Positions 9,743-17,160 of a stretch of DNA of 64,000 nt are shown here, in pieces (within the stretch, counting starts at the first letter, position 1; each line of letters begins with the position of its first letter). This DNA is from Phycisphaeraceae bacterium. Lineage in GTDB: Bacteria > Planctomycetota > Phycisphaerae > Phycisphaerales > UBA1924. Location: positions 248,001 through 312,000 of the forward strand of contig JAHBWW010000004.1 of assembly GCA_019636795.1 (NCBI GenBank), in the 5' to 3' direction. The translations under genes and the position numbers were made by a program. Under the pieces are notes generated by a model, which saw nothing but the letters and a program-made list of their open reading frames with translations, ran no database searches and was not told the DNA's origin.

Positions 9743-9878
9743 CTCAGGAACGATAGGTTGAGCACTTGTGAAAGTGGAATAAGATGGAGGGTGGGCCAGC
9801 ACAGTGTTGCGATGGCCTGGAGGATGCAGGGTCAGTGAACAAGCGGCCAAGCAGGTTGCGTTATATGGGAAGCATGTC

Positions 9879-10739
9879 ATGCACGAAGTGAAGCGAGTGG
9901 GAGTTGTGGGGTCGGGTCAGATGGGAGGCGGGATTGCGCAAGTGGCTGCTGCTGCGGGGTTCGAGACGGTGGTGTATGACGTAAGCGAGGCTCAGATTGA
10001 TCGCTGTCGGCAGACGCACGAGAAGTTGCTTTCGCGCGCAGTCGAGAAGCAACGCATGACTGCTGAGCAGATGAAGCAGACTCAGGCGAGGCTGAGTTAT
10101 TCGACGACGTTCGAGTCACTTGGTTCGTCGGACGTCGTTATTGAAGCGGTGGTCGAGGATGCCAAGGTCAAGCGGGAGTTGTTTGCAAGGCTCGATGGGG
10201 TGGCCGGTGAGAGTGCGATCCTGGCGACGAACACGAGTTCGATCAGCATCACGGAGATCGCGGCGGCGACGAAGCGGCCGGGCCGAGTGATCGGCATGCA
10301 CTTTTTCTATCCGGTGCCGGTGATGAAACTGGTCGAGGTGATCAATGGCCTGGCGACGGAAGAGGCAGTCACAAGGAGGGTGATTGCGCTGGCCGAGGCG
10401 ATGGACAAGGTGGCACTCCCTGCTCATGATCGGGCGGGGTTCGTGAGCAATCGAGTGTTGATGCCGATGATCAACGAGGCGTTTTATGCGTGGATGGAAG
10501 GAGTTGCCAAGCCTGAGGATCTGGATGGGATCATGAAGCTGGGGTGCAATTTTCCGATGGGGCCTTTGCGTCTGGCGGACTTTATCGGGCTCGATACATG
10601 CGCACACATCATGGATGTGCTTGCGGAAGGACTCAACAGCGAGCGGTATCGGCCGTGTCCGTTGCTGAGGCAGTTGGTGACCGCGGGGCGTCTTGGAGAC
10701 AAGTCGGGGCGCGGTGTTTTTGAGTATCCGCGCGGGTGA
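9879..10739 (+). CDS. 3-hydroxyacyl-CoA (3-hydroxybutyryl-CoA) dehydrogenase
   Basis: NAD-dependent oxidation of 3-hydroxyacyl-CoA, or the reverse reduction, in fatty-acid or butyrate-type metabolism. The Rossmann motif VGVVGSGQMGGGIAQVAA is at the N-terminus. The catalytic segment IGMHFFYPVPVMKLVEVI contains the conserved His. The C-terminal domain shows GFVSNRVLMPMINEA and FPMGPLRLADFIGLD. Length of 286 residues matches the monofunctional short family (Hbd/PaaH). The start at 9879 (MHEVKRVGV) has a purine-rich GGGAAG upstream. With the acyl-CoA mutase and acyl-CoA synthetase elsewhere in the window it suggests acyl-CoA catabolism, but these genes are not one operon. Confidence 0.93.
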   Translation: MHEVKRVGVVGSGQMGGGIAQVAAAAGFETVVYDVSEAQIDRCRQTHEKLLSRAVEKQRMTAEQMKQTQARLSYSTTFESLGSSDVVIEAVVEDAKVKRELFARLDGVAGESAILATNTSSISITEIAAATKRPGRVIGMHFFYPVPVMKLVEVINGLATEEAVTRRVIALAEAMDKVALPAHDRAGFVSNRVLMPMINEAFYAWMEGVAKPEDLDGIMKLGCNFPMGPLRLADFIGLDTCAHIMDVLAEGLNSERYRPCPLLRQLVTAGRLGDKSGRGVFEYPRG

Positions 10740-11036
10740 GGCAAGACGCTTGCATCCCAAGGACTTGCTGTGATGCGTTGTGGTCGTTGGATGGAGTTTG
10801 ACAGAGCGGTGCAGACTTGCTCGGATCTTGTGTTCTTGGGCCGGTAATACGGGTTTTGCGCTTGCGTTTGTGGTGGTTTGACAGCAAAAAGTGTGAGAAT
10901 CGGTACAAAGTGTTTGTTGTAGCGACGTGTGCGATTAGGATCATCGCGTCGAGGGCGAAAGCGGCCGAAAGTAAAGTTGCAGCGCGGGGCCAGGTGGGTG
11001 GCCTCGCGTTGTTCTTTTGTGAGTATGCAATTGTTG
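10740..11036. other. Convergent intergenic region without recognised gene
   Basis: 297 bp between the 3' ends of the dehydrogenase and the anti-sigma factor. Apart from the hairpin at 10983-11008 I see no gene or repeat. It is lower in GC than its surroundings, as expected for an untranslated convergent spacer. Confidence 0.5.
10983..11018 (+). terminator. Candidate terminator between convergent genes
   Basis: A 9-bp stem (10983-10991 with 11000-11008, one G-T wobble) with an 8-nt loop is followed by TTGTTCTTTT. It would stop plus-strand transcription, though it lies about 240 nt after the dehydrogenase stop. On the minus strand the tail is only moderately T-rich. Confidence 0.5.
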
Positions 11037-11885
11037 TCAGCCTGGGAGCGCTGCGAGGAAGACGATGTCGCGGTCGGAGACGACAACGCCTCCTGGGGGC
11101 TCTTTGGTGACGGCGAAGATCGTGGCGCGGTTGACGCGGAGTTTGGGGTCGATGGGAATGATGACTTCGCCGGAGTCGGTGAGGCGGACATCGAAGACGC
11201 CTCCATCGACGGGGTTTTGTTCGAGTCCGCCTCGGTTGGCGTCGAAGATCCAGAGTTGGTACTGGAACTCGCGGGGGTCATTGGCAGCGATTCCCTTGAT
11301 GCGCATGTAGCCTTCGTTGGCGGTGTCGCTCCAGATGATGTCGCCGACGACACCCTGATCGAGCGGGTGAGGTGCAGGTGCGGCGAGGGGGCTCTTGTCG
11401 AGACTGAGCCAGTTTGCAGTGCGTGCGTCGGTAGAGGCGGCGAGCAGTGCCTGGCGAGCCTGTGCGGCGTCGAGAGGGCTTGGGCTGGAAGGTTGCTTGA
11501 CGACAAGTGCGAAAGCGATTGCGGCTGCAGCGGCAATCCAACCAGTCCAGGCGAACCAGTTTGGACGTGTGGCGGGGGAGATGGGAATGGGTCCGGGGCC
11601 ACCGATTGCGATTGAGTTGTCGGCGGTGCTTGATTGGAGCGACGCGTTCCACTGATCGGCAGCGCGGAAGAGTCTCTGTCGGATTGAATCGGGCATGGGC
11701 TCGATGTCGCGCAGGAATGCGAGTTCGAGCGCGGCAGCGGCGAGATCGAGAGCGTCGAGGGGGATGTCGGGATTGGCGGCCATGAGTTTGTTCAACTCCA
11801 ATTGTTCGGAATCCGTGAGCGCACCGGTCGCTTGCTGCGTGAGCAGGTCGTAGATGCGATCGTGTTGTGAGGTGTGCTCATTCAC
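11037..11885 (-). CDS. RskA-like anti-sigma factor
   Basis: Membrane-anchored anti-sigma factor of 282 residues. The N-terminal ~80 residues are a helical cytoplasmic zinc-less anti-sigma domain (DRIYDLLTQQATGALTD...). A single transmembrane segment (WTGWIAAAAAIAFALVV) follows, then an extracytoplasmic domain with the RskA signatures YQLWIFDANRG, PVDGGVFDV and VNRATIFAVTKEPPGG. Its start overlaps the stop of the sigma factor by 4 nt, the standard pairing. It should hold the upstream-encoded ECF sigma factor inactive until an envelope signal releases it. No metal-binding HxxxCxxC motif is present, consistent with RskA rather than ZAS-type anti-sigma factors. Confidence 0.88.
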   Translation of the reverse strand: MNEHTSQHDRIYDLLTQQATGALTDSEQLELNKLMAANPDIPLDALDLAAAALELAFLRDIEPMPDSIRQRLFRAADQWNASLQSSTADNSIAIGGPGPIPISPATRPNWFAWTGWIAAAAAIAFALVVKQPSSPSPLDAAQARQALLAASTDARTANWLSLDKSPLAAPAPHPLDQGVVGDIIWSDTANEGYMRIKGIAANDPREFQYQLWIFDANRGGLEQNPVDGGVFDVRLTDSGEVIIPIDPKLRVNRATIFAVTKEPPGGVVVSDRDIVFLAALPG

Positions 11886-12442
11886 GACACGGGCTCCCGA
11901 TACGTCGGACGATTTTTGGACTTCTCCTCAAGAGTTTCGCGGATCTTGATCAGCCCTCGGCGGATGTGAGTCTTGACTGTGCCCAGAGGGAGATCGGTGG
12001 ATTCGGCGATTTTTTCGTGCGACAGGCCGTGAAAGACAGCCATGCGAAGCACGCGTTGCTGTTCCGGGTTGAGGGTTGAAAAGGCTTGAAATGCCCAGTT
12101 TGCTTCGTCAGAAAGCTCTGGCCTGGAAGGGGGAGAAGGGGCGGAAGCCTGTTCATTGATGTCGGTTTCGGCTGGTTTGCGTCCCTTTCGGCGGGTGTGG
12201 TCGATGAGACGCCGACGGGCGATCATGGCGATGAAAGTAGGTTCGGAAGCGATGGTCGGATCGAAACGGTCTGCGCTTTTCCAGATCGAGATAAAGATAT
12301 CCTGAACGACATCTTCTGCCTCGGCGTTGGTGCTACAGAACTTTCGGGCGAGGGACCAGACGAGGCCGCTGTAGGTGGAGATGCATGCGCGTACAGCGTC
12401 GTTGTCACCTTGGGCCACTCTTTGGAGCAGGGAACTTGACAC
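11882..12442 (-). CDS. ECF-type sigma-70 family RNA polymerase sigma factor (SigK-like context)
   Basis: Extracytoplasmic-function sigma factor of 186 residues. Region 2 covers SGLVWSLARKFCSTNAEAED and the next residues (VVQDIFISIWK). Region 4 has the helix-turn-helix GLSHEKIAESTDLPLGTVKT. The GTG at 12442 is preferred as start because AAAGGAC lies just upstream on the minus strand; the longer reading from 12523 has an N-terminus rich in Cys and Ser that does not look like a sigma factor. The gene is coupled to the RskA-like anti-sigma factor and sits 88 nt downstream of a FAS1 gene on the same strand, the same company kept by mycobacterial SigK. It is likely autoregulated, but no promoter was proven. 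Confidence 0.92.
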   Translation of the reverse strand: MSSSLLQRVAQGDNDAVRACISTYSGLVWSLARKFCSTNAEAEDVVQDIFISIWKSADRFDPTIASEPTFIAMIARRRLIDHTRRKGRKPAETDINEQASAPSPPSRPELSDEANWAFQAFSTLNPEQQRVLRMAVFHGLSHEKIAESTDLPLGTVKTHIRRGLIKIRETLEEKSKNRPTYREPVS

Positions 12443-12530
12443 GACGCAGAGTCCTTTCGAACGCTGCGTCGATGATAGCAACGCTCTGCACATAACGCTA
12501 CAAGATGAGCAGAGGGAGTCCACGTACGGA

Positions 12531-13496
12531 TTACTCCGGCAGGAGTACGGAGTCGATCACATGAATGACGCCATTGGATGCGTCGATGTCGGTAGCGAGG
12601 ATTGAGATGCCGTTGACGACGAGGCGTCCTTCGCGGACGCTGAAGACGAGGCTTCCGCCTTGGGCCGAGTTTGCTGCACCGGCAACAAGTGCATCGCGGG
12701 CGAAGATGCGACCGGGAACGACGTGGAACTTGAGCACGGCTGCGAGTTTTTCGCGGTTTTCCGGCTTGAGGAGGTTGGAGATTGTTGCGGCTCCGAGTTT
12801 TTCGAAGGCTTCGTCGGTGGGGGCAAGAATTGTGAATGGCCCTTCAGAGCCCAGCAGATCGGCAAGGCCCGCAGCCTTTGCGGCGGCGAGAAGGGTTGAG
12901 AATGACCCAGAAGCGGCAGCAACTTCGACGATGTTTTTCGACTCGGGGAGGATGACGGAGTCGATGACATGGATGATGCCGTTGGACGCCTTGATGTCAG
13001 TCGCTGTGACTTTTGCCCCGTCGATCATGACACCTTTACTGGAGGCATTGATCTCGATGCGCTGACCACCGAGGGTGGTGGCTCCTGTTGTCTTGACGAC
13101 TTGCGATGCGGGTACGACGCCGGGGACGACGTGATAGAGAAGGACGGCCTGGAGCATCTTCTTGTTCTCAGGCTTGAGAAGGGTTTCGATGGTTCCCTTG
13201 GGGAGTTTGGCAAAGGCTTCGTCGGTGGGGGCGAAGACGGTGAATGGTCCTTGGCCCTTGAGGGCGCCGACGAGGTCGGCGGCGGTGAGGGCAGCGGCGA
13301 GCGTCTTGAAGTTTCCGGCGGCAAGGGCCGTGTCGATGATGTCTGGGGCCTGATGCGCGATATCGGCAATTTGTGCCGAGGCGGCCGTAACGGCGGATGC
13401 GCATGTGGGAGCGCATGTCTTGTCTGGGCCGGCCGAAGCGAGGCCTGCCCCAATCGAAAGCGCAAGGACAGCAGTGAGACGTTGAGAAACGGTCAT
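12531..13496 (-). CDS. Secreted protein with two fasciclin (FAS1) domains
   Basis: Exported 321-residue protein with signal peptide [20 protein letters not shown]. There are two FAS1 domains, about residues 50-185 and 190-321. Each carries the H1 motif ([16 protein letters not shown] and [16 protein letters not shown]) and the later YHVVPG / FHVVPG and [13 protein letters not shown] / [13 protein letters not shown] motifs. FAS1 proteins act in adhesion or bind small hydrophobic ligands. A good Shine-Dalgarno GAAGGAG precedes the ATG. It lies upstream of, and on the same strand as, the sigma/anti-sigma pair, so it is a candidate target of that sigma factor. A perfect hairpin lies 44-59 nt upstream of the ATG. 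Confidence 0.93.
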   Translation of the reverse strand: MTVSQRLTAVLALSIGAGLASAGPDKTCAPTCASAVTAASAQIADIAHQAPDIIDTALAAGNFKTLAAALTAADLVGALKGQGPFTVFAPTDEAFAKLPKGTIETLLKPENKKMLQAVLLYHVVPGVVPASQVVKTTGATTLGGQRIEINASSKGVMIDGAKVTATDIKASNGIIHVIDSVILPESKNIVEVAAASGSFSTLLAAAKAAGLADLLGSEGPFTILAPTDEAFEKLGAATISNLLKPENREKLAAVLKFHVVPGRIFARDALVAGAANSAQGGSLVFSVREGRLVVNGISILATDIDASNGVIHVIDSVLLPE

Positions 13497-13539
13497 TCAG
13501 GACTCCTTCAAAAAGTGTTCACGATGTGTTGAGCCTTTG

Positions 13540-13555
13540 CGGGGGACAACCCCCG
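13540..13555 (-). promoter_or_regulatory. Perfect GC hairpin in the leader of the FAS1 gene
   Basis: CGGGGG at 13540-13545 and CCCCCG at 13550-13555 form a 6-bp inverted repeat with a 4-nt loop, 44-59 nt before the FAS1 ATG. There is no T-run, so it is not a typical terminator. It could be an operator or an mRNA-stability hairpin; role unknown. Confidence 0.3.
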
Positions 13556-13751
13556 AAGAACTGGCTCTCAATCTTGCTTTCGATGGAGAGGGTCTGGCCG
13601 ATGCAGCAGTTTCTTGAAATCCGTCGTGGCGTGGAAGGTGGCGTGCGGTCTGGGCGAGGCGGATCGAATAGGGTGGGCAGTCCGAGCCTGAGATTCGAGA
13701 ATGCCCTAAAGTTCGGGCAGGTCTGGTTCGAGGACTTATGGGAGGCAGCAC

Positions 13752-15554
13752 ATGACGATGGCAGGATCGGCGGTTGGCACGAGCAGGATCGTTGGGCCGG
13801 ACATTGACCCGCACGCGGTGACGATTTCGGGGATTGTGCTGGACCCGATGTATGGTCCGGAGAATCTGCCTGAATCGTTGCAGCAGGTGGAGCGAGATAT
13901 CGCGGCTCCGGGTGAGTTTCCGTACACGCGAGGGCTGTTTCCCGAAGGGTACCGCACGCGGCTTTGGACGATGCGGCAGTTTGCGGGGTTTGGCTCGGCG
14001 GATGATACGAATCGTCGTTTCAAGTACCTGCTCGAAGCGGCGAAGACCTCGACAAAGGCGAACACTGGCCTGTCGACAGCGTTTGATCTGCCGACGCTGA
14101 TGGGCCGGGACTCGGATGATGTGCTGTGTCTGGGTGAAGTTGGCAAGTGTGGTGTTGCGATCGACACGATCGAGGACATGCACCGGTTGTATTCGGACAT
14201 TCCCGTTGACACGGTAACGGTGAGCCAGACGATCAACGGTCCGGCTGCGGCAATCTGGGCGATGTATCTGGGCATGGCGATGCAGCGCGGGATTTCGTGG
14301 GACACGCTGGGCGGGACGTTGCAGAACGACATTCTCAAGGAGTTCCACTCGCAGAACGAATACATCTATCCGCCCGAACCTTCGGTGAAACTGGTTGTGG
14401 ACACGATCGAGTTTCAGTCACGGCTTGTTCCGAGATGGCACAGTGTGTCGATTTCGGGGTATCACATTCGCGAGGCAGGATCGACCGGGCCTCAGGAGTT
14501 GGCGTTCACGTTGCGCGACGGGATGGAGTATGTCGAGGCGTGTCTGATGCGCGGGCTTGAGATCGACGAGTTTGCACCGAGGCTGAGTTTCTTCTTCAAC
14601 AGCCACAATGAGTTCTTCGAGGAAATCGCGAAGCTCCGCGCGGCGCGAAGGATCTGGGCGCGGCGGATGCGCGATGTGTACGGCGCCAAGAGTCCGAAGA
14701 GTTGGTACATGAAGACGCATGTGCAGACGGCAGGGTGCAGCCTGACGGAGCAGCAGCCGCTGAACAACATCGTGCGTGTGGCGTATCAGGCGATGGCGGC
14801 AGTGCTCGGCGGGTGTCAGAGCCTGCACACCGATTCGATGGATGAGACTCTGGGCTTGCCGACAGAACAGGCCGTGACGGTGGCGCTGCGCACGCAGCAG
14901 ATCCTGGCACACGAAACAGGAGTGACACGAACGACCGATCCGCTTGGTGGTTCGTGGTTCATCGAGTCGCTGACCGATCGTGTCGAGGCCGAGGCGCTGG
15001 CACTGATTGAAGAGATTGACGGCATGGCGGGGGGTCAATGGCCTGCGTGCAAGTCGCACTGGTCGATCGAGCATGGGGGCGGCGTTGTCGCGGGGATCAA
15101 CAAGGGGTATTTCCGTCGGCAGATCGCCGAAGCGAGCTATCGATTCAGTGAAGAGTGTGAAGCGGGCGATCGCATTATTGTGGGCGTCAATGAGTACACC
15201 GAGGATAATGAGAAGAGACCAATCGACATTCTCATGATCGGGAGTGAAGTCGAGGATGATCAGGTGAGCAGGCTTGGCGCGTTCAAGGCGAATCGAGACG
15301 TTGCAGCGGTGCGTGAGGCGTTGGAGCGCATCCGCATGACCTGCCGCGATGGTGATCCGGGTTCGCCGGGGGCGAAACTGATGCGTGGCGGAGTGGTGTG
15401 TGCGTATGTGCAGTCGGCCGGTGAACTTGGGCTTGAGCCGACCAATGTGATGCCAGCACTGGTCAACGCTGCGCTTGCAGGGTGTACACTCGGTGAAATG
15501 ACTCAGGCGATGGCGGATATTTATGGACGATACAGCGGTGGGCCGGAGTGGTAG
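13752..15554 (+). CDS. B12-dependent acyl-CoA mutase large subunit (methylmalonyl/isobutyryl-CoA mutase family)
   Basis: Catalyses a radical carbon-skeleton rearrangement of an acyl-CoA with adenosylcobalamin bound by a separate small subunit. The TIM-barrel substrate domain is complete (EFPYTRG, LWTMRQFAGFG, TAFDLPTLMGRDSD, SISGYHIREAG with the conserved His238), but the protein ends at 600 residues with no C-terminal cobalamin-binding domain. The residue matching Arg207 of methylmalonyl-CoA mutase, which grips the substrate carboxylate, is Gln201 (HSQNEYIYPP), as in isobutyryl- and 2-hydroxyisobutyryl-CoA mutases; Tyr67 occupies the Tyr89 position. Substrate is therefore uncertain. GGAGG lies 6 nt before the ATG. 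The small subunit is not in the window. Confidence 0.9.
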   Translation: MTMAGSAVGTSRIVGPDIDPHAVTISGIVLDPMYGPENLPESLQQVERDIAAPGEFPYTRGLFPEGYRTRLWTMRQFAGFGSADDTNRRFKYLLEAAKTSTKANTGLSTAFDLPTLMGRDSDDVLCLGEVGKCGVAIDTIEDMHRLYSDIPVDTVTVSQTINGPAAAIWAMYLGMAMQRGISWDTLGGTLQNDILKEFHSQNEYIYPPEPSVKLVVDTIEFQSRLVPRWHSVSISGYHIREAGSTGPQELAFTLRDGMEYVEACLMRGLEIDEFAPRLSFFFNSHNEFFEEIAKLRAARRIWARRMRDVYGAKSPKSWYMKTHVQTAGCSLTEQQPLNNIVRVAYQAMAAVLGGCQSLHTDSMDETLGLPTEQAVTVALRTQQILAHETGVTRTTDPLGGSWFIESLTDRVEAEALALIEEIDGMAGGQWPACKSHWSIEHGGGVVAGINKGYFRRQIAEASYRFSEECEAGDRIIVGVNEYTEDNEKRPIDILMIGSEVEDDQVSRLGAFKANRDVAAVREALERIRMTCRDGDPGSPGAKLMRGGVVCAYVQSAGELGLEPTNVMPALVNAALAGCTLGEMTQAMADIYGRYSGGPEW

Positions 15555-15609
15555 CAGAGGGCGAACCGTGTCCCTCAGTGTTCGTACCACTTGACAAGGA
15601 GGAAACGCC

Positions 15610-15930
15610 ATGCAGGTGCAGGTCAACTTCGCAGATGTCAAAGGCAGTGAGTCACTTGAGCAGCACATCCGGGAAGAACTAGAACGGAGTATCGGGCGGT
15701 ACGCCACACGGATTACACGGGTTGAGGTCCACGTGAGCGATCATAATGGAGTCAAGCACTCGCCTAATGACAAGCGTTGTCTGATGGAGGCAAGACCCGC
15801 GGGACACGAGCCTTTTGTCATTGAACACCATGGGGATGACTTCTTTGCTGTCGTCTCGGTCGGGGCGGACAAACTCGAACGCGTGTTGAGCAAGCACTTC
15901 GATAAGTTGAACGAACATCACCCGCATTGA
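15610..15930 (+). CDS. HPF/RaiA-type ribosome hibernation factor
   Basis: Small 106-residue protein of the ribosome hibernation promoting factor/RaiA (formerly sigma-54 modulation) family, which binds the 30S decoding region in slow growth. The beta-alpha-beta-beta-beta-alpha pattern is visible: VQVNFADVKGSESLEQHIRE, then ITRVEVHVSDHN, then RCLMEARPAG, ending with an amphipathic helix (LERVLSKHFDKLNEHH). It is the short form, lacking the C-terminal dimerisation domain of long HPF. A strong Shine-Dalgarno AGGAGG precedes the ATG. It begins 55 nt after the mutase stop and may share its transcript. Confidence 0.85.
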   Translation: MQVQVNFADVKGSESLEQHIREELERSIGRYATRITRVEVHVSDHNGVKHSPNDKRCLMEARPAGHEPFVIEHHGDDFFAVVSVGADKLERVLSKHFDKLNEHHPH

Positions 15931-16062
15931 AGTACGCGAAGCGGAGTTATTGGACCAATCCCCTTCTTGTTCCGACACTCTTTTGGCGATGCCAGGCACT
16001 TTTCTTGTGCCCACTCTGTCGCTCGGTATACTTCATGTGGTTCACACTGAGAGGAGATCGCG

Positions 16063-17139
16063 ATGAGGGGATTGACTGGTATGGTGGCGCTCGGGATGCT
16101 CGCGGGAGCAGCGATGGGGCAGTCGTTCGAGGCTACGGTCAATAGCAAGGCGAGTTCGGCTGCTTTCGGTGCGGACGCAGTTCTGGCAACGGCAGGAACG
16201 TTGATCGGCAATTACGACGCTGACACGAATCCAACGGGGACTCAGACGAGACCCGGGTTGTTTGGCGGTTCGGGCAACATGCCCATTCCGGTGACGATCG
16301 ACCTCGAGACAGCTACAGAGGTCGATGGTTCACCAGCCGGTGGGTTCGTGATCGACATTGATTTCGAGGGGTTGCAGTTTTCGATCGACGGCTTGACACT
16401 GGATTTACTCAACGGAAGTGTCGGCGCAACGAATCTTTCGGCTACGTTGCTGTATGATTTGTTTCGCACGTTCAGTCCGACGTTTATCTATCCAGGAGGA
16501 ATTCCGATTACGGTTCCGCTCGGGCAAATCGGCGATGTGAGCCGCGCTGAAGTTGCACAAGTCGATGCGGGTGTTGGAGTGTTGACGGAGACAGAGGACC
16601 CGAATGTCTTTGGCTTCACCGCGTTGTTGACTGCGGAGATTTCGTTGACACTTTCCATCGGTCTTCCCGGATCGGAACCTGTCGAGACGCCGATTGATGG
16701 TTTGCCGGTCGCACTGCCCCTTTCGGGTCAGATCGAGCGGTTGGCGGGTGGGACGCTTCGAATCAGCATTGCGGTGGAGACGCAGGAGGCGGAAGTGGAG
16801 TTGCCGATCGAGGGATTTGAGTTACCGCCGTTTCCGATCGAACTGCCGACGCTGACAGAAGGCGTGGTCGCGAACGTGATTCTGACGTTGGTTGCCGAGT
16901 CGTTGACGCTTACGACCTCTTTTGGGCTGAATCTCGTAGCGATTGCAGAGCAGCCTACGACGTCGTGCCCGGCAGACTTCAATGGCGACGGGTTGGTCGA
17001 TTTCTTTGATGTCTCGGCATTTCTCGCGGCGTTTTCCGCGAGTCAGCCTTCGGCAGATCTGAATGACGATGGCGTGCACGACTTCTTTGATGTGCAGATC
17101 TTCCTGGGGCAGTTCTCGGCCGGGTGCGGGAAGTCGTAA
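16063..17139 (+). CDS. Secreted protein with C-terminal paired dockerin-like (DFFDV) repeats
   Basis: Exported 358-residue protein. The signal peptide is MRGLTGMVALGMLAGAAMG, with AGGAG placed for the ATG. The mature region is made of hydrophobic, beta-rich stretches with a repeated style (VTIDLETATEVDG, LTLSIGLPGSEPVETPIDGLP, VANVILTLVAESLTLTTSF), with almost no Cys and no known catalytic motif. The C-terminal ~55 residues are SCPADFNGDGLVDFFDV...ADLNDDGVHDFFDVQ...FSAGCGKS, two calcium-loop-like repeats bracketed by a Cys at each end. It shares this tail with the products at 7283, 21241 and 26625. Function unknown. Confidence 0.82.
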   Translation: MRGLTGMVALGMLAGAAMGQSFEATVNSKASSAAFGADAVLATAGTLIGNYDADTNPTGTQTRPGLFGGSGNMPIPVTIDLETATEVDGSPAGGFVIDIDFEGLQFSIDGLTLDLLNGSVGATNLSATLLYDLFRTFSPTFIYPGGIPITVPLGQIGDVSRAEVAQVDAGVGVLTETEDPNVFGFTALLTAEISLTLSIGLPGSEPVETPIDGLPVALPLSGQIERLAGGTLRISIAVETQEAEVELPIEGFELPPFPIELPTLTEGVVANVILTLVAESLTLTTSFGLNLVAIAEQPTTSCPADFNGDGLVDFFDVSAFLAAFSASQPSADLNDDGVHDFFDVQIFLGQFSAGCGKS

Positions 17140-17160
17140 ACAACACGAGCAAAGCCGCGG

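Noticed and set aside
15591-15609. TTGACA as a promoter -35 element for the HPF-type gene
   Set aside because: It overlaps the Shine-Dalgarno 19 nt before the ATG, leaving no room for a -10 element and start site upstream of the gene.
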